Assembly: GCA_963691705.1 (NCBI GenBank)
Contig: OY829544.1
Span: 4,409,501 to 4,473,500 of the forward strand
Length of the DNA: 64,000 nt
Reading direction: 5' to 3'
Source: Viola odorata
Taxonomy: Eukaryota > Streptophyta > Magnoliopsida > Malpighiales > Violaceae
Positions 37,199 to 47,877 of the stretch are shown in pieces (position 1 is the stretch's first letter; every line of letters starts with the position of its first letter). The position numbers and the translations under genes are program-made. Under the pieces are notes generated by a model that did no database searches, was not told where the DNA came from, and was given only the letters and a program-made list of their open reading frames with translations.

Positions 37199-37450
37199 CT
37201 CCCTTTGTTTTTTAATAACTGACGTTTTAGAATAATAAAAATTCGAAAACAATGATTTTTGATTTTATTTTATTCCACATTATTTCATTTTTACTTCTAA
37301 TTTCCACTCAAATTACTACACCATCATGAAATTGGATTGATACATATTTTTTTTGTCATTTGCACAAAATATATACTTCGAAAAAGATGAAATGACAAGT
37401 ATTATGAACCGTAAAAATCCATAGAAAAGCTTATTAAAAAACAGAGGGAG
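37199..37450. mobile_element. Stowaway-type MITE
   Basis: 252 bp between two TA dinucleotides, with ends CTCCCTTTGTTTTTTAAT and ATTAAAAAACAGAGGGAG in inverted orientation. CTCCCT-type ends with a TA target duplication define the Stowaway (Tc1/mariner) MITE class. Non-coding. Confidence 0.82.
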
Positions 37451-38265
37451 TATTTTTTTAAGTATTATAACTTATTTTTTGAGTACATATTAACTAATGT
37501 GTAGTTGTTAATAGAAAATAAAAAAAATTAATATCATTTAATAAATTAATGAAAATAATAAGGGATTAAGTGTTTGGGGGTTAATTTAAGGCATGGAGGT
37601 TAAGAGGTTAGGGTAAATGCATTTAGAGTATGAATTTGGGGTTTGGGTTTACGGTAAGAGTTAACTATTGATGAACATATATATATGTACTTGCTGGTTT
37701 TTTCTCTTCTTTCAAAATCAATATTATTTCCCATCCAATTAATTTGTTTTGATCAAATTTTGGTTGGAGTATGAGTTAATTGATGCTTTGATCCTTGTAT
37801 CTGTTTTGATGCATTTGATCATTGGCTGTTAATTTTTTTAATTACAAAATAAATAAATTTACATATATTTTTTTTAAAAATAAGTTTTTCTTGTATACTT
37901 TAATCATGAGTATGCAGTTCATGATGCTGGCACCTATCCCCTCTAATAGCTACTCTGTTTCTAGATTCTTGGTTTGGTGATTGAAGATAAATTTAAGCAG
38001 AGGAATTTTGATTAAAGTAATTAGTGGTTTCTGATTGTTGAGGCTGAAAGAATGTTTGTATTGACTATAAAAACAAGATATGTAAAAGAGAACCAACACT
38101 GATTAAGTAGGCAATGAATACTCATACACGAAATTTAATTAGGTACATTTGACTTGTGTTGAGCATATTGCAAAAGGTTCTTACTTTTCTCATGTGGAAG
38201 AACAGGCTGAAAAAGTTGCAGAGGCAGTGACCCAAATCGATCATTTGAAGAATAAACCAATATGT

Positions 38266-39091
38266 TCAGTACTGTTCCTGTGCTTGTCGAGCAGCGAATG
38301 CCCCTTGAGCCTGTCCTTCTGGTGTGCTGTCGAAATAAGCCTCACTTAGTTGATTTTGCATGAACACCTTCCTGGAATCATCTAAGGATGAGTTTCTGAT
38401 GATCTCAGATGCAGTCTCCCGGAATATTGGTAGAAAGTTTCCTCCTTCAATCGAATCTAGCACGTCGCACCATTCCATCAGAAGGCAAACATAAATGCTT
38501 ACCTATATCACCACCCCCGGATTCCTTAGCCATCTGCTTCACTAACCTTTCCATCTTGCCAAGGATTTCAAATTCCTGCCTTGGAAAAGTCAGTTTCTGA
38601 TCAATGGTTACCAGCATCAAGTTCTGGCCTTCCCTTGCTATCAGATGCGCAGCCTCCAAAATACCTGAGATGGCCTTGTTTTGATCACTGAAGGGAGCCC
38701 AATTTCCATCAAAATCACCTGATTGTAAGGGGGCTCTGGACAACATCGTAGCAACAGTTTCCCAAGATTGTGGGAAACCATGATCTTGCTCCAACTCCGA
38801 CATCAATTCTTGAGTCGAAAGCTGAAATACCTCGCTGCTCCCCGATCCCTGGAGGATGCTCCGCTTTCTTGCCCCAACGAAGAGATCACCGGCAGCTTCT
38901 TCAATTCCATTTGAGGTACACAATTGCACGTACAACTTATTATTACCAGAATGGGTTGAAGAGGATGTTTGTGTGGGATCATAGACCGCTTCAGCTGTCA
39001 CGAAATTTAGAAATAAGTGATCATGATCATAATAATCATGACTATGATCATCACTGTCATCGATCACTATCATCATATCAGCTAATGTCAA
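38266..39091 (-). CDS. Unrecognised protein gene, frame interrupted once
   Basis: The ATG at 39091 opens a 214-residue frame beginning with an Asp/His/Tyr-rich segment (IDDSDDHSHDYYDHDH), then soluble-looking sequence with STQELMSELEQDHGF, WETVATMLSRAPLQ and ILEAAHLIAREGQNLMLVTI. The frame stops at about 38447. An overlapping frame (38478-38266) continues with WCDVLDSIEGGNF to a natural C terminus AARQAQEQY. The two pieces look like one protein of about 275 residues. Either a one-base shift lies near 38465-38475 (a GGAATGG context), or a very short intron of 46 nt (donor GTAAGC near 38504, acceptor CTAG near 38459) is removed; that is shorter than normal plant introns. A TATATAC box lies about 95-100 bp upstream. 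I do not recognise the family. Confidence 0.55.
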
Positions 39092-39185
39092 TCGCCTTTT
39101 CTTTGTTTTCTTTTTGGAACGTGTGGAAGAAAGAAACTGAAAGAGGAGACGAAATTGAGTGGGTTTGTTTTGCCCTAATTGCTAG

Positions 39186-39194
39186 GGTATATAC
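39186..39194 (-). promoter_or_regulatory. TATA box upstream of the unrecognised gene
   Basis: On the minus strand the sequence reads TGTATATACCC here, about 95-100 bp before the ATG at 39091, a normal plant TATA position. A sequence match only. Confidence 0.45.
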
Positions 39195-39725
39195 AGAGGA
39201 GGCGGGATGGAGTTGAGTAATCCTGACTAGAGTAGACTTCTTTATCTTGATGCAATCCGTATACTAATCCGAAAGAGTGGCTTAACTAGGAATCTAACTG
39301 GCAGGTTTTATTATATGATTAATAAATCAATTGAACGAATAATTATATACTAATAATTATTTATCTACCTAATTAATCGACGCATAAATACACATACATA
39401 GACAGTGCAACAATTTTGTGCTTATAATATAGGCCTAAGGCTTGCACTGAAAAGAGAGCAATGATCAAATTATAAATATACAATCTCTTTTATTTATAAA
39501 AAAAATAATGTCGATGAACGAGATTAATATCAGTCGAAAGACACCCGTGGAACAAAAATAGTTAGATTAATGTTACATATACATATACAAAGACAAAGTG
39601 GTACATAATTAAATAAACTGAACACATACTCTATTTCTCTCAAACTAAAAGAGAGAACTTTCACATCGGTCTCCTGTCAAAAAACAGAGAGGACACACGA
39701 CGAGACCCAAAAAAATCATGATCCC
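39195..39725. other. Intergenic, upstream of the unrecognised gene and downstream of the polygalacturonase
   Basis: Nothing recognisable beyond the likely 3' untranslated region of the polygalacturonase gene. Confidence 0.5.
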
Positions 39726-41239
39726 TTAATTTGTCGAATGCTTGTGGTTGTTTATAGCTTGACCTTGACACCCAGCTGGATTTAGGGTTCCAGAAATTTT
39801 GGGCTTGACATTGCTACATATTGTTTTTGCAGGTCCTTGACTTCCTGCGTATTTGATGTCAATGTTGCTCAGCTCTACCCTTTCACATGGGAACCCACTG
39901 CTACAATTAAGTCTAACAACTTCTGGAGTATTTGAAGTCCCCTTTATGTTCTTGAAACTAACATCGGTAATCTTCACTTTCGATGGAGCCTATATATAAT
40001 GATTTAACCATGCTATTAACTGGACGATTCATGTAAATGTATCTAAAAAAAAACACTCTAAATAATTTATAATGACATGTCAGTTAGTACGCGAATATTA
40101 AATTGATTTTGGTGTACCTTTATTGTGCATTGATTCCAAGGACAGTAGGATTGATCAATGATGATAGGATTGGTGACATTGTTCATGATAATGTCATGAA
40201 ATTGAATATGAGATGCGATGCCACCAAACATTGCAGGCCAGGATTTGATTCGAACACCATTTTCTGCGTTAGAGATGGTGCAATTCACGACATAGATTCC
40301 TGACACAGGTAGTTCATTCTTGTACTTTCCTAAGCTTCCAACGCTGATCCCGTGCCCCGGTCCGCAGGTTACTTTCGTCACATGTATGTTTTGGCTTCCA
40401 TCCCCAAGGGATATGCAATCATCACCTGTCCCGATCTTTGTGTCGATGATGCTGATACCGTATGATCGACCGATGTGGATCCCGTCTGTGTTCACGCTCG
40501 CCTCCGGTGCGGTGATGGTGAAATGTTGGAATGTCAAGTTCTTGCAACCCAACACATTGACATGGAAGTTCTTGCTGTTTAGAGAAGTTATGCCCTTCAC
40601 CATTGCGTTGCTCACGAAATTGAACTCCAAATTCTGATAATTTAATGCACGTCAGAAAACTGAATGATAGAACTAGCGATCGAAGAGGTTATAATAATTA
40701 AATTACGTACAATGGGAAGTTGCTTGCAATTTTCATTCTTGTTGCAATTATTTTTTTGCCAGGCAAGTGAGCCTTGGCCATCAAATGTTCCACCACCGGA
40801 GATGGTTAGGCCATCAATGTATTCGAACTTGATCCAACCGTCCGATAGTTTCGATGGGTCAGCCGGTGCCTGGACCGTGCCTTGCACCTTCATCTCAATT
40901 GTAGATTTGCATGGACCCTTCAAAACCACACTCCCCATGTTGTATATTCCTTTTGGGATCAATATCCGGCTAGGACTAGCTTCAAAACAGGCGTCTTTCC
41001 AAGCATTGGTTAAAGCCTGATCAATTAAATTCACAATAATTAGACAAAAAATTAAGAAAAAAAACAAGTTAATTTACATTACAATTAACAATAATTAATT
41101 ATATTACCTTCACCATGTTTGAATTGCCACCATATTTCTGGACGTTAAAGACGGAAGAAGCATGAGCTTTAAATTTATCACCAAAACATGCCAACAGTAG
41201 CAACAGGGAGATTGCAGAGACATCATCTTTCAAACCCAT
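39726..41239 (-). CDS. Polygalacturonase, exopolygalacturonase type (GH28)
   Basis: Four exons (41239-41108, 41016-40711, 40633-40118, 39989-39726), all joined in phase 0, give 405 residues, the usual size for plant exopolygalacturonases. The N terminus MGLKDDVSAISLLLLLACFG is a signal peptide, so the enzyme is secreted to the wall. All four GH28 signatures are present in exon 3: NTDG, GDDC, GHGIS and RIK (in GVRIKSW); the Asp residues in the first two and the His are the catalytic set. It hydrolyses alpha-1,4-galacturonan in pectin. The short N terminus without a propeptide and GPGHGISVGSLGKY fit the clade that includes pollen exopolygalacturonases; expression in pollen is inference. No disabling change was seen. 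Confidence 0.94.
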
Positions 41240-41796
41240 TTTTTCCTATTATTTTATAAAAACGAAATTGTGATATTGGAAAATGAAATTGGTTGCTATC
41301 TTCTTGTAATTGAAACCTTTTACAGTGCTAATTAATTGGAAGAAACTGATCATGTACCATTGAAATTTAAGTAAATGGCCAATTTTATCTCAGGTGCGTA
41401 AACTCATGTGTGTTATTATTATTAGCAGCTCTAATTTACTAAGCACCCACGTTCTCGGTGGTTAATCTTTTTTTCCAACTATTCTCGCTTTCCTAAATTC
41501 GGGACTCAAAAAAAAAAAAACGAACCAATAACTGTTTCCTTTGTGTGGTCTTGTAGATATAATTTTTTTAATGATTAATTGAATAGCTGATCTCTTAACA
41601 GATTTTTAAGAACAGAGCATAAAACTAACTAAAAAATTAATTTAATCCCCGTATTTATAAAATATTTCCAATCACACCCTCAAATAATTAATTTAATCTC
41701 TATGTTCTTAAAAAATATCCAATTAAATCTCTGCACTTATGGAATCTTATATTTGTAAATTTGATTAAACTCAACCTTATATAATTACCTGATTTT
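41240..41796. other. Intergenic, upstream of the polygalacturonase
   Basis: AT-rich sequence with nothing recognisable beyond the promoter region of the minus-strand polygalacturonase gene. Confidence 0.5.
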
Positions 41797-42258
41797 TATC
41801 ACTAAGAATGATCTGGAAGGGCTTTTACCCTCACGCATCATTTTGGTGCTCTCTGACATCATCAGTACTTCAAGAAACAATTGATGCGTGCGATCGTGCC
41901 CTCACTCTTGATTATGCAAAGAGAAAAGGTGCTTAATTTTGTAGAAAGTAGAATGGGATTCATCGCCCCCAATTTGTCTGGTGTAGTTGGCAGTCATGTT
42001 GCTGCGAAATTGATTGGCGCAGCGGGTGGTCTTGCATCATTGGCCAACTTGCCTGCTTGTACTGTTCAACTTCTTGGTGCAAAGAAGAAGAACTTTGCTG
42101 GGTTTTCTACTGTTACAACAAGGTATCACGTGTGTTATATTGAAGAAACAGAGGTATTTCAGAGCACACCGCCTGATCTGAGAGCATGTGCTGGCCGACT
42201 CTTGGCTGCGAATCAACACTTGCAGCAAGAGACTTTATTAGATCAGGGGATCCATTAG
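41797..42258 (+). pseudogene. PRP31: PRP31 splicing-factor retropseudogene fragment
   Basis: The sequence encodes part of the Nop domain of the U4/U6 snRNP protein PRP31: NDLEGLLPS near 41806, QETIDACDRALTLDYAKR near 41875, VLNFVESRMGFIAPNLSGVV, AAKLIGAAGGLASLANLPAC and EVFQSTPPDLR. The regions run together without introns, although the plant gene is multi-exon, so this is probably a processed copy. One extra A in the AGAGAAAAGG stretch near 41930 shifts the frame, there is another break near 41865, and the copy is truncated at both ends. A partial LTR starts four bases later, at 42262. Confidence 0.85.
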
Positions 42259-42261
42259 GAC

Positions 42262-42850
42262 TGATATGATCCGGCCTTAGGTAAATAAGTCGAATGATAT
42301 ATGGAGTTTATGGAGAATCTAGCCTAATGAGTTAATTTGTAGACACAAGCAAATTATAGAAAATCAACAAGACACGAACAAGCAGCGGATAGAAAAATGC
42401 TAAGATAGAATGATAGAAAGGAAGGATATTACCTGGATTGAAAGGATGTATGGATGGATCGGAGTGTGTGAGACAAGAAGCGATGAACAAGCACGTAACT
42501 CGTTGATTCACCAAGTCGATGAATGACAAGTAATGCACACATATATTCCATATACCATAATCGTCAAGACAATTACAGACTTGATTTCCCTGAGGGAGAT
42601 CGGGAGGAGTGTTATCAACTCAAGCGATCTCTCTCCAAGAAGGATTGATGAGTCAAGGACTTAGGTGATAAAAGAAGGAGTGCTCTCAACTTTACAATTA
42701 TCACTCAACTCTAAAAACTACCAAAGAAATGAAGAAAAGAGCTATTTATAGTATTACAAAAGTCCCTAGGAAAGCCTCCAAAAGTCAACATTTGTCTCCC
42801 AAACTGGTGTCTAGCGGCATGCCGCTAGCTTCGACTTAAAACAATTGCTT
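42262..42850 (-). repeat. Truncated solo LTR related to the young retrotransposon
   Basis: On the minus strand this matches the 3' half of the 8850-10009 LTR: the terminal GGATCATATCA, the GGGATCGCTTGAGTT/CTCCCGATCTC region, TCACCTAAG, and a TATAAATAGCTC box near 42745. Divergence is obvious, so this is an older member of a related family. The 5' half is missing. It keeps an 18-bp perfect palindrome CTAGCGGCATGCCGCTAG (42811-42828) where the young LTR has its GCGGTATACCGC boxes. No primer site adjoins the LTR end, so it is a solo or broken LTR. Confidence 0.78.
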
Positions 42851-42923
42851 GAGTCATCTCAAAATAAATAGTAACATTTTATTATTTTTCTTTATTTTTA
42901 CTTTTATTGAGTGATAAAATATA

Positions 42924-43050
42924 CTCCATCCGGACACTTTTAATTGTATTTCTGAAACAGTAACTTTCAGTAAAACAAACACTAAAAAATCAAGTAAAAT
43001 ATACAGTAACTTTTAGTAGAAAAATGATAATTATTTGTGCACGGAAGGAG
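42924..43050. mobile_element. Short Stowaway-type MITE
   Basis: 127 bp between TA dinucleotides (42922-42923 and 43051-43052) with ends CTCCATCCGGACAC and GTGCACGGAAGGAG, an imperfect inverted repeat of the Stowaway class. Non-coding. Confidence 0.7.
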
Positions 43051-43493
43051 TATTTGATTAGTAAGATAATAAGGATAGTATTATTAGATTGTAAATTAGA
43101 AAAATGTAACTTGTACTCCCTCCGGTCTTTTATATTTGACGCCGGGAGGGAGTTCACACAGATTAATAAATTGTCAGTGGCTGTCTATGGGCCACACAAA
43201 CCATGCCACGCGTCCACCGCTCCTCACTTCTTCTTCCTATTTCAAGCCCGCGCCTCTTCTCCCTCTCCCATTTCTCGCCCAAAACAACCCTAATTCGCAA
43301 TCCCGCTCAAAATTCACCAAAATTTTGCAATTGAAATTTTGGTAAAATCTGAAATTCAAAATGTTTCCCTCCGTATTCTGTTGCTTGAAATTTTTTGATT
43401 TCCCGATTGGGTTTAAAATTTCAGCCACCTCCTCTTTCTTCAAAATCAAACGGGAATTCAAATTCGTCCAAAAACCTCAATGAGCTCCCAACC

Positions 43494-44888
43494 TGGTGGT
43501 AGCAGAAACCGTCAAAATTAAATAAATACAATTCACCTTTGCGCATGTAAATAAAACAGTAGCAAGTGGTAAAAGGATCGTTCCTCAGGGATTCGGTGGA
43601 CAATTAAATATTCTTTGTAAATGACTAGAAAAGTAACAGGTGGTAAATACCAATGTTGAGTTGTTGTATTGCAATGGATTAAGAAATATAAATAACATAA
43701 AACAGTAAACAAAATGAGTTGTGTGTGTGTTTAGATGTGGTAAAATTCCCAGTAAGGATTCGACTGTGCTCATGCATTATACTGATTGATCATAGATTCA
43801 AGTATTTTCAAGACCGAGCTTATAGGCGGCTATAGAGACCAGGTTTTCACCTAGATATCCTACTCTCTACCTATAAAAGATTAATAAAGGTTTTCACCCA
43901 TTAAAATTCTCTAACCTACTTACTGGCTTGAAGAAGTTATTCTATCAAGTCTAAGAAAATGGGCTGATAAATACGCTGTGAGAGACCCTCCCAGGTCCAG
44001 GAGAGAGAAGTGTCTACTCCTGTAAACTAGACTCTATTCATTTTCTATTCTGATCCGTCGATCGGGTAGTTGCCTTTGTATCCCTCTCTACAATGTAGAC
44101 TCCAAAGTATTAAGAGAAGACTGTAATTAATCAAATCCTATTTGTAGTTGATTAGGTTTCAATAGAAATAAGATTAACTTGACATTCAACCAAAATAAAT
44201 AGAGATATAAGTTGGAATTTAATAAGAACAATTAGATCTCACAATCAGATAATCATGGCAATGAATCCTTACAAGGAAATCGGAATTTAGCCAAGCATCA
44301 TCATAATAAATAAATAAAAGGGATTGAAAGCATAAACTATAATTAATTAATTAAAGGGAAAGAAAAGCAAACAGTGTTCAAGCTCCAGCTATGACTGCTG
44401 TTCTAGAGAAGAAAAAGAAATATTCGGGAAGAAGAAGAGAGTCAAGCCCTAGCGCTAGTCGGTTGCTATATATTAGCAATTCGATAAGTTTTAATGTTTT
44501 TAAATCTAAAAAGAAATAAAATCCGACTAGATAATAATTGTTTTAATCTCCTCTGTAATAAAATAGGAGATTCTCTGTCAACTGGGACTTCTAGCTGAAG
44601 TGGGCTTCCGCTGGTTTAATTCTTCTAGAAGGGACAACTAGCAGACGCGTCCCAGGTCAAAACTGCCCATATCTGACTCGCCTTATCCTAGGCCTGGGAT
44701 AAGGACTGTCTCTGCACTCTTTCACCAGAAATTGCTCTTTAACAGGTAGTTTCAGCTCCAAATGAATGAATTTCTCTTCAGCAACATGTTCAGCAAGAAA
44801 GGAGTAAAAAACTCGAGAATTAGCAGTATCATCATCCTAAAATAGACGTAAAAAAATGATGAAAATAAGACATTTTAGCGCTCAATCA
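43494..44888. mobile_element. Solo-LTR-like insertion, 1395 bp
   Basis: Begins TGGTGGTAGCAG and ends GCGCTCAATCA (TG...CA), flanked by the 5-bp duplication CAACC at 43489-43493 and 44889-44893. It has no coding sequence. The size, ends and 5-bp duplication fit a solo LTR left after recombination. It splits the 5' part of the mariner-like element just ahead of the transposase start. Confidence 0.65.
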
Positions 44889-44908
44889 CAACCTATACTC
44901 CATCTCAT

Positions 44909-46371
44909 ATGTCAATCGAACCTGCATCTCCCGAAGTATATTGGCCTGGGCTTGATGAGTTATCGCCAGATGAAGAAGGGTTTCTAGGAACCGAAAATCA
45001 AGCAGTTAACTTAGATGAAGAAGTTGAGGAAGACATTGACATTCTAGGGTTAAACCATGTGTCTTGACTAGGTTTGTTTGTTTCCTCAAATTTCTTTTAT
45101 TTTGCCCAAAAAGTATTACCTCTTGCTCCCTTGATTTCACCGACCATGTTGACCATTTGTATGGTTAGAGCGGAGGAAAGAACTTACTTCAGATGAACGA
45201 CTCCGAGTAATACAATCGTTGCTCCAAAGAAGTGTCAATGGGGGTGTTGAAGAGAAAAGCAACCATGGATGTTGCTGTTCAGTTTGGAGTGAGGGTGCGA
45301 ACAATCTAGAGGATCTGGAAACGTGCACGGGATTCAGGTACAAATGCTCATGAGAATTATAGAGTCAAGAATTGTGGTAGAAAAAGAGTTGAATTTGATT
45401 TAGAAATGATGCGAAGTATTCCTTTAAGAAATAGGGCAACAATGAGATCTCTTGCTTCACACCTTGGTGTATCAAAGACATTTCTGTATGGCAAACTGAA
45501 AGAAGGAATCATCAAGCGCCACTCGAATGCCATAAAACCTTCTTTGACAGCAGAGAATCACACAGCCAGGATCAGCCATTGCCTCTCCTCTTTTGATCCA
45601 TCATCACTGCCTCAAGATCCAATATTCAAAAGGATGGAGAACACAGTGCATATTGATGAGAAGTGGTTCTACTTGACCAAGAAATCTCAAACATATTACC
45701 TTTTGCACGACGAAGCAGATCCAGTAAGAACAATTAAAAGCTCTCATTTCATACATAAAGTAATATTCTTAGCTGCTGTTGCGAGGCCAAGGTATGGCTC
45801 TGATGGTGTGTGCACATTTGATGGAAAGATTGAGGTTTTCCCATTAGTCCAATCTGTTGCTGCTTTAAGATCGAGCCAGAACAGGCCTCGTGGTACAGTT
45901 GAGATAAAACCTATTGCTAATATAACAAGAGATGTAATTAGAGAGTTTATGGATAGTAAGGTCTTACCTACCATAACCAACAAATGGCCCAGGGAGTGTA
46001 GTAGAGAAGCCATTTACATTTAGCAAGACAACGCAAAGACCCACATTCACACCGACGATGTTCAATTCTTGTGTGCAGTTCAAGAAAGTGGAATGAATAT
46101 TTCTCTTGTTTGTCAACCTCCTAACTCTCCTGACTTAAACGTCTTGGACCTTGGTTTCTTTAGAGCAATACAGTCACTGCAGAGTAAGGAGTGTGCAAAA
46201 TTCATCATGGAATTGATTGGGGTTGTTGAGCAAGCATTCCAAGATTTTGAAGACAAGAAGAGCAACAATATTTTCTTAACATTGCAGTCGTGTATGGTGG
46301 ACATATTAAAATGTGATGGATCCAACAATTACAAGATTCCTCACTTAAAGAAGGATCAACTTGCTGGATAG
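44909..46371 (+). pseudogene. Plant mariner-like transposase (DD39D), inactivated
   Basis: A likely start at 44909 (MSIEPASPEVYWPGLDELSP) leads to an intron around 45069-45166; the main frame then runs to 46371. It contains a helix-turn-helix region (MDVAVQFGVRVRTI, ATMRSLASHLGVSKTFLY) and the catalytic triad: Asp in VHIDEKWF (45655-45657), Asp in QDNAKTH (46027-46029) and Asp in NVLDLGFF (46147-46149). The last two are separated by 39 residues, the plant DD39D signature. Disabling changes are TAG stops at 45307-45309 and 46021-46023, both where CAG (Gln) is expected, and a frameshift near 45250. The catalytic residues survive, so loss is recent or selection lasted long. Enzymes of this family mobilise Stowaway-type MITEs. 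Confidence 0.9.
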
Positions 46372-47508
46372 GGGGCCTTACCATTTGCAATACATTGCTC
46401 TCCAGAAATTTTGGCTAATGCAGTAGCCTACATGTCTTCATAAAATATCAGGTGACTGTCTTACATTGAGTATTGTTTGATTTTTCTAGTACCCTGACTG
46501 TCACTCTTTTGTATCGCAGGAATGCCTTTATTTTGATCTTCCCCTGTATGGAGAACGCACTGAATACAACTTTTGATGTAGATAGTTTTGGTGTAGATAT
46601 AGTTGTTGTGCAGATACAACTTTTGAATGTCTTTAGGGCACAAATGCATGTAATTAGGTTGTTCAACTGTGGGATGTTGGATTTTTGTAATGTTCAACCG
46701 TTTACATTGTGGTATGTTCAACTGTGAACATAGTGGATTGTTCAATTGTGAACAAATTGGAATGTTCAATTGTGAACATGTTGGAATGTATTGTTCAATT
46801 GTGAACAAAGTGGAATGTTCAATTGTGAACATGTTGGAATGTACCTAATGTGTAGGTTGTAATGCTTTTTTTAACCAATGAAGTATGTTTATTTAGCAAT
46901 TTTTCCCTATTTCATTTTGAATGTTTGAAAATTTTGCCTGTTTGTCAACTAGTCCCTCCCTTAATTTCAATTATGTTTGGAAATATGTATGCCTCTGTTT
47001 CCACAATGCAAATTATGGAAATTATGTCTCTGTTTGGAATCTTATGCTTCCTCTATTTCCATTTGTAATTTGCCAAAATTAACCAGTTGCTGTCATAATT
47101 TGCACATAATGGAATCATTGCACTTATGCATACTATGTTTCCGTCAATGAATGCATACTCGGTTTCTATTTCTATTTGAATGCCATGTTCAACCAGTTGC
47201 AACTTTTATTTCAATTAAGTTTGGAAATTATGCCTTCTTCAACCCAGTTACTACTCTGTTTGGAATTTTGCCATAATCAAACCAGTTGCTACTCTGTTTC
47301 CACAATGCAAATCCTTAAATGTAAAGAGAGGAAGTTAAAATTATTTGTATATGGCATCCTCTGTTTCCATATGCCAAAATGCATCCATTGAAATCAAAAA
47401 GAAATACACAAACCATTGCAAATTAAACAGAAACCTTGTTTATTCAACCAAACCAAACACAAGCATTATAAAAAGTTCTAAAAATTAAATACTTAAAGTT
47501 AAAAACAG
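46372..47508. other. Region between the transposase and the small gene
   Basis: Contains the minisatellite at 46656-46842 and then low-complexity sequence with recurring CTCTGTTTCCA and AACCAGTTGC words. No coding sequence recognised. Confidence 0.55.
46656..46842. repeat. Minisatellite with GTTCAATTGTGAAC dyads
   Basis: About seven diverged units of roughly 25 bp. The later ones carry GTTCAATTGTGAAC, itself an inverted repeat (GTTCA-N4-TGAAC), followed by AAATTGGAAT, ATGTTGGAAT or AAAGTGGAAT. It lies some 300 bp downstream of the transposase end. A role as protein-binding sites is possible but not shown. Confidence 0.85.
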
Positions 47509-47877
47509 AATTCCTAATCATTTTTTGGGATGGCAGGGATCTTATTCCCATACTTGTCCAGAGCAGCGACAGCAGACCTACAAATATTTGATGGTAGACT
47601 CAAGGCTTTCGTTCTTGGCTTCAAACAAAGCAATTGACATCTCCAAATCAACAAGACAATCCTGCATAGTGTCCACAATAACTATACCATCTTGTGCATG
47701 GTAGTTGTCGTGTGCATTTCTCTTCATCCATCTCAGCCTCGCTGCATGTGATGCAAGCCTCATGATGTCCTGGTTCTTCTAATCAAGCTTTGCAGTAGCC
47801 TGCTCTATCTCCTGTTGAAGGTGGCTGCCTACCACCCCTCCACCTGCAAGGGAACTTTCAGCCTCTCTAGCACCCAT
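47509..47877 (-). pseudogene. Unrecognised small helical protein gene, broken copy
   Basis: The minus-strand ATG at 47877 gives MGAREAESSLAGGGVVGSHL, then LQQEIEQATAKLD; a TAG at 47781-47779 interrupts (again plausible as CAG to TAG), then KNQDIMRLASHAARLRWMKR continues to ESTIKYL, and after a one-base frame shift near 47580 the end reads ALDKYGNKIPAIPKND. The predicted protein is about 120 residues, charged and mostly helical. It resembles the plus-strand gene at 48399-48756 along its whole length, including the ending K(F/Y)GNKIPxIPK. I do not recognise the family. Confidence 0.6.

Larger units (their letters stand above)
33930..38265. other. Long AT-rich intergenic region
   Basis: No gene recognised. 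It holds a Stowaway-type MITE and a tandem repeat (listed separately). A frame at 38149-38262 (+) with VEHIAKGSYFSHVEEQAEKV looks protein-like but is short, has no partner exon and is not assigned. Confidence 0.55.
43116..46371 (+). mobile_element. Mariner-like element (left end and transposase; right end uncertain)
   Basis: The left end CTCCCTCCGGTCTTTTATA follows a TA at 43114-43115 and is of mariner/Stowaway type. It is followed by a leader region, a 1.4-kb solo-LTR-like insertion (43494-44888) and a mariner transposase pseudogene. A right end could be the GAGGGAG-TA at 49234-49242, which would bring the small paired genes into the element, but the two ends match poorly beyond seven bases, so the boundary given here stops with the transposase. 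Confidence 0.6.

Noticed and set aside
38149..38262. Protein-like stretch VEHIAKGSYFSHVEEQAEKV on the plus strand
   Set aside because: Too short, no start context, no flanking exon and no recognised family; it may be an exon remnant but cannot be supported.
46656..46842. Regular short repeats resembling a CRISPR array
   Set aside because: This is a plant nuclear sequence, the units are diverged and have no unique spacers; it is a minisatellite.
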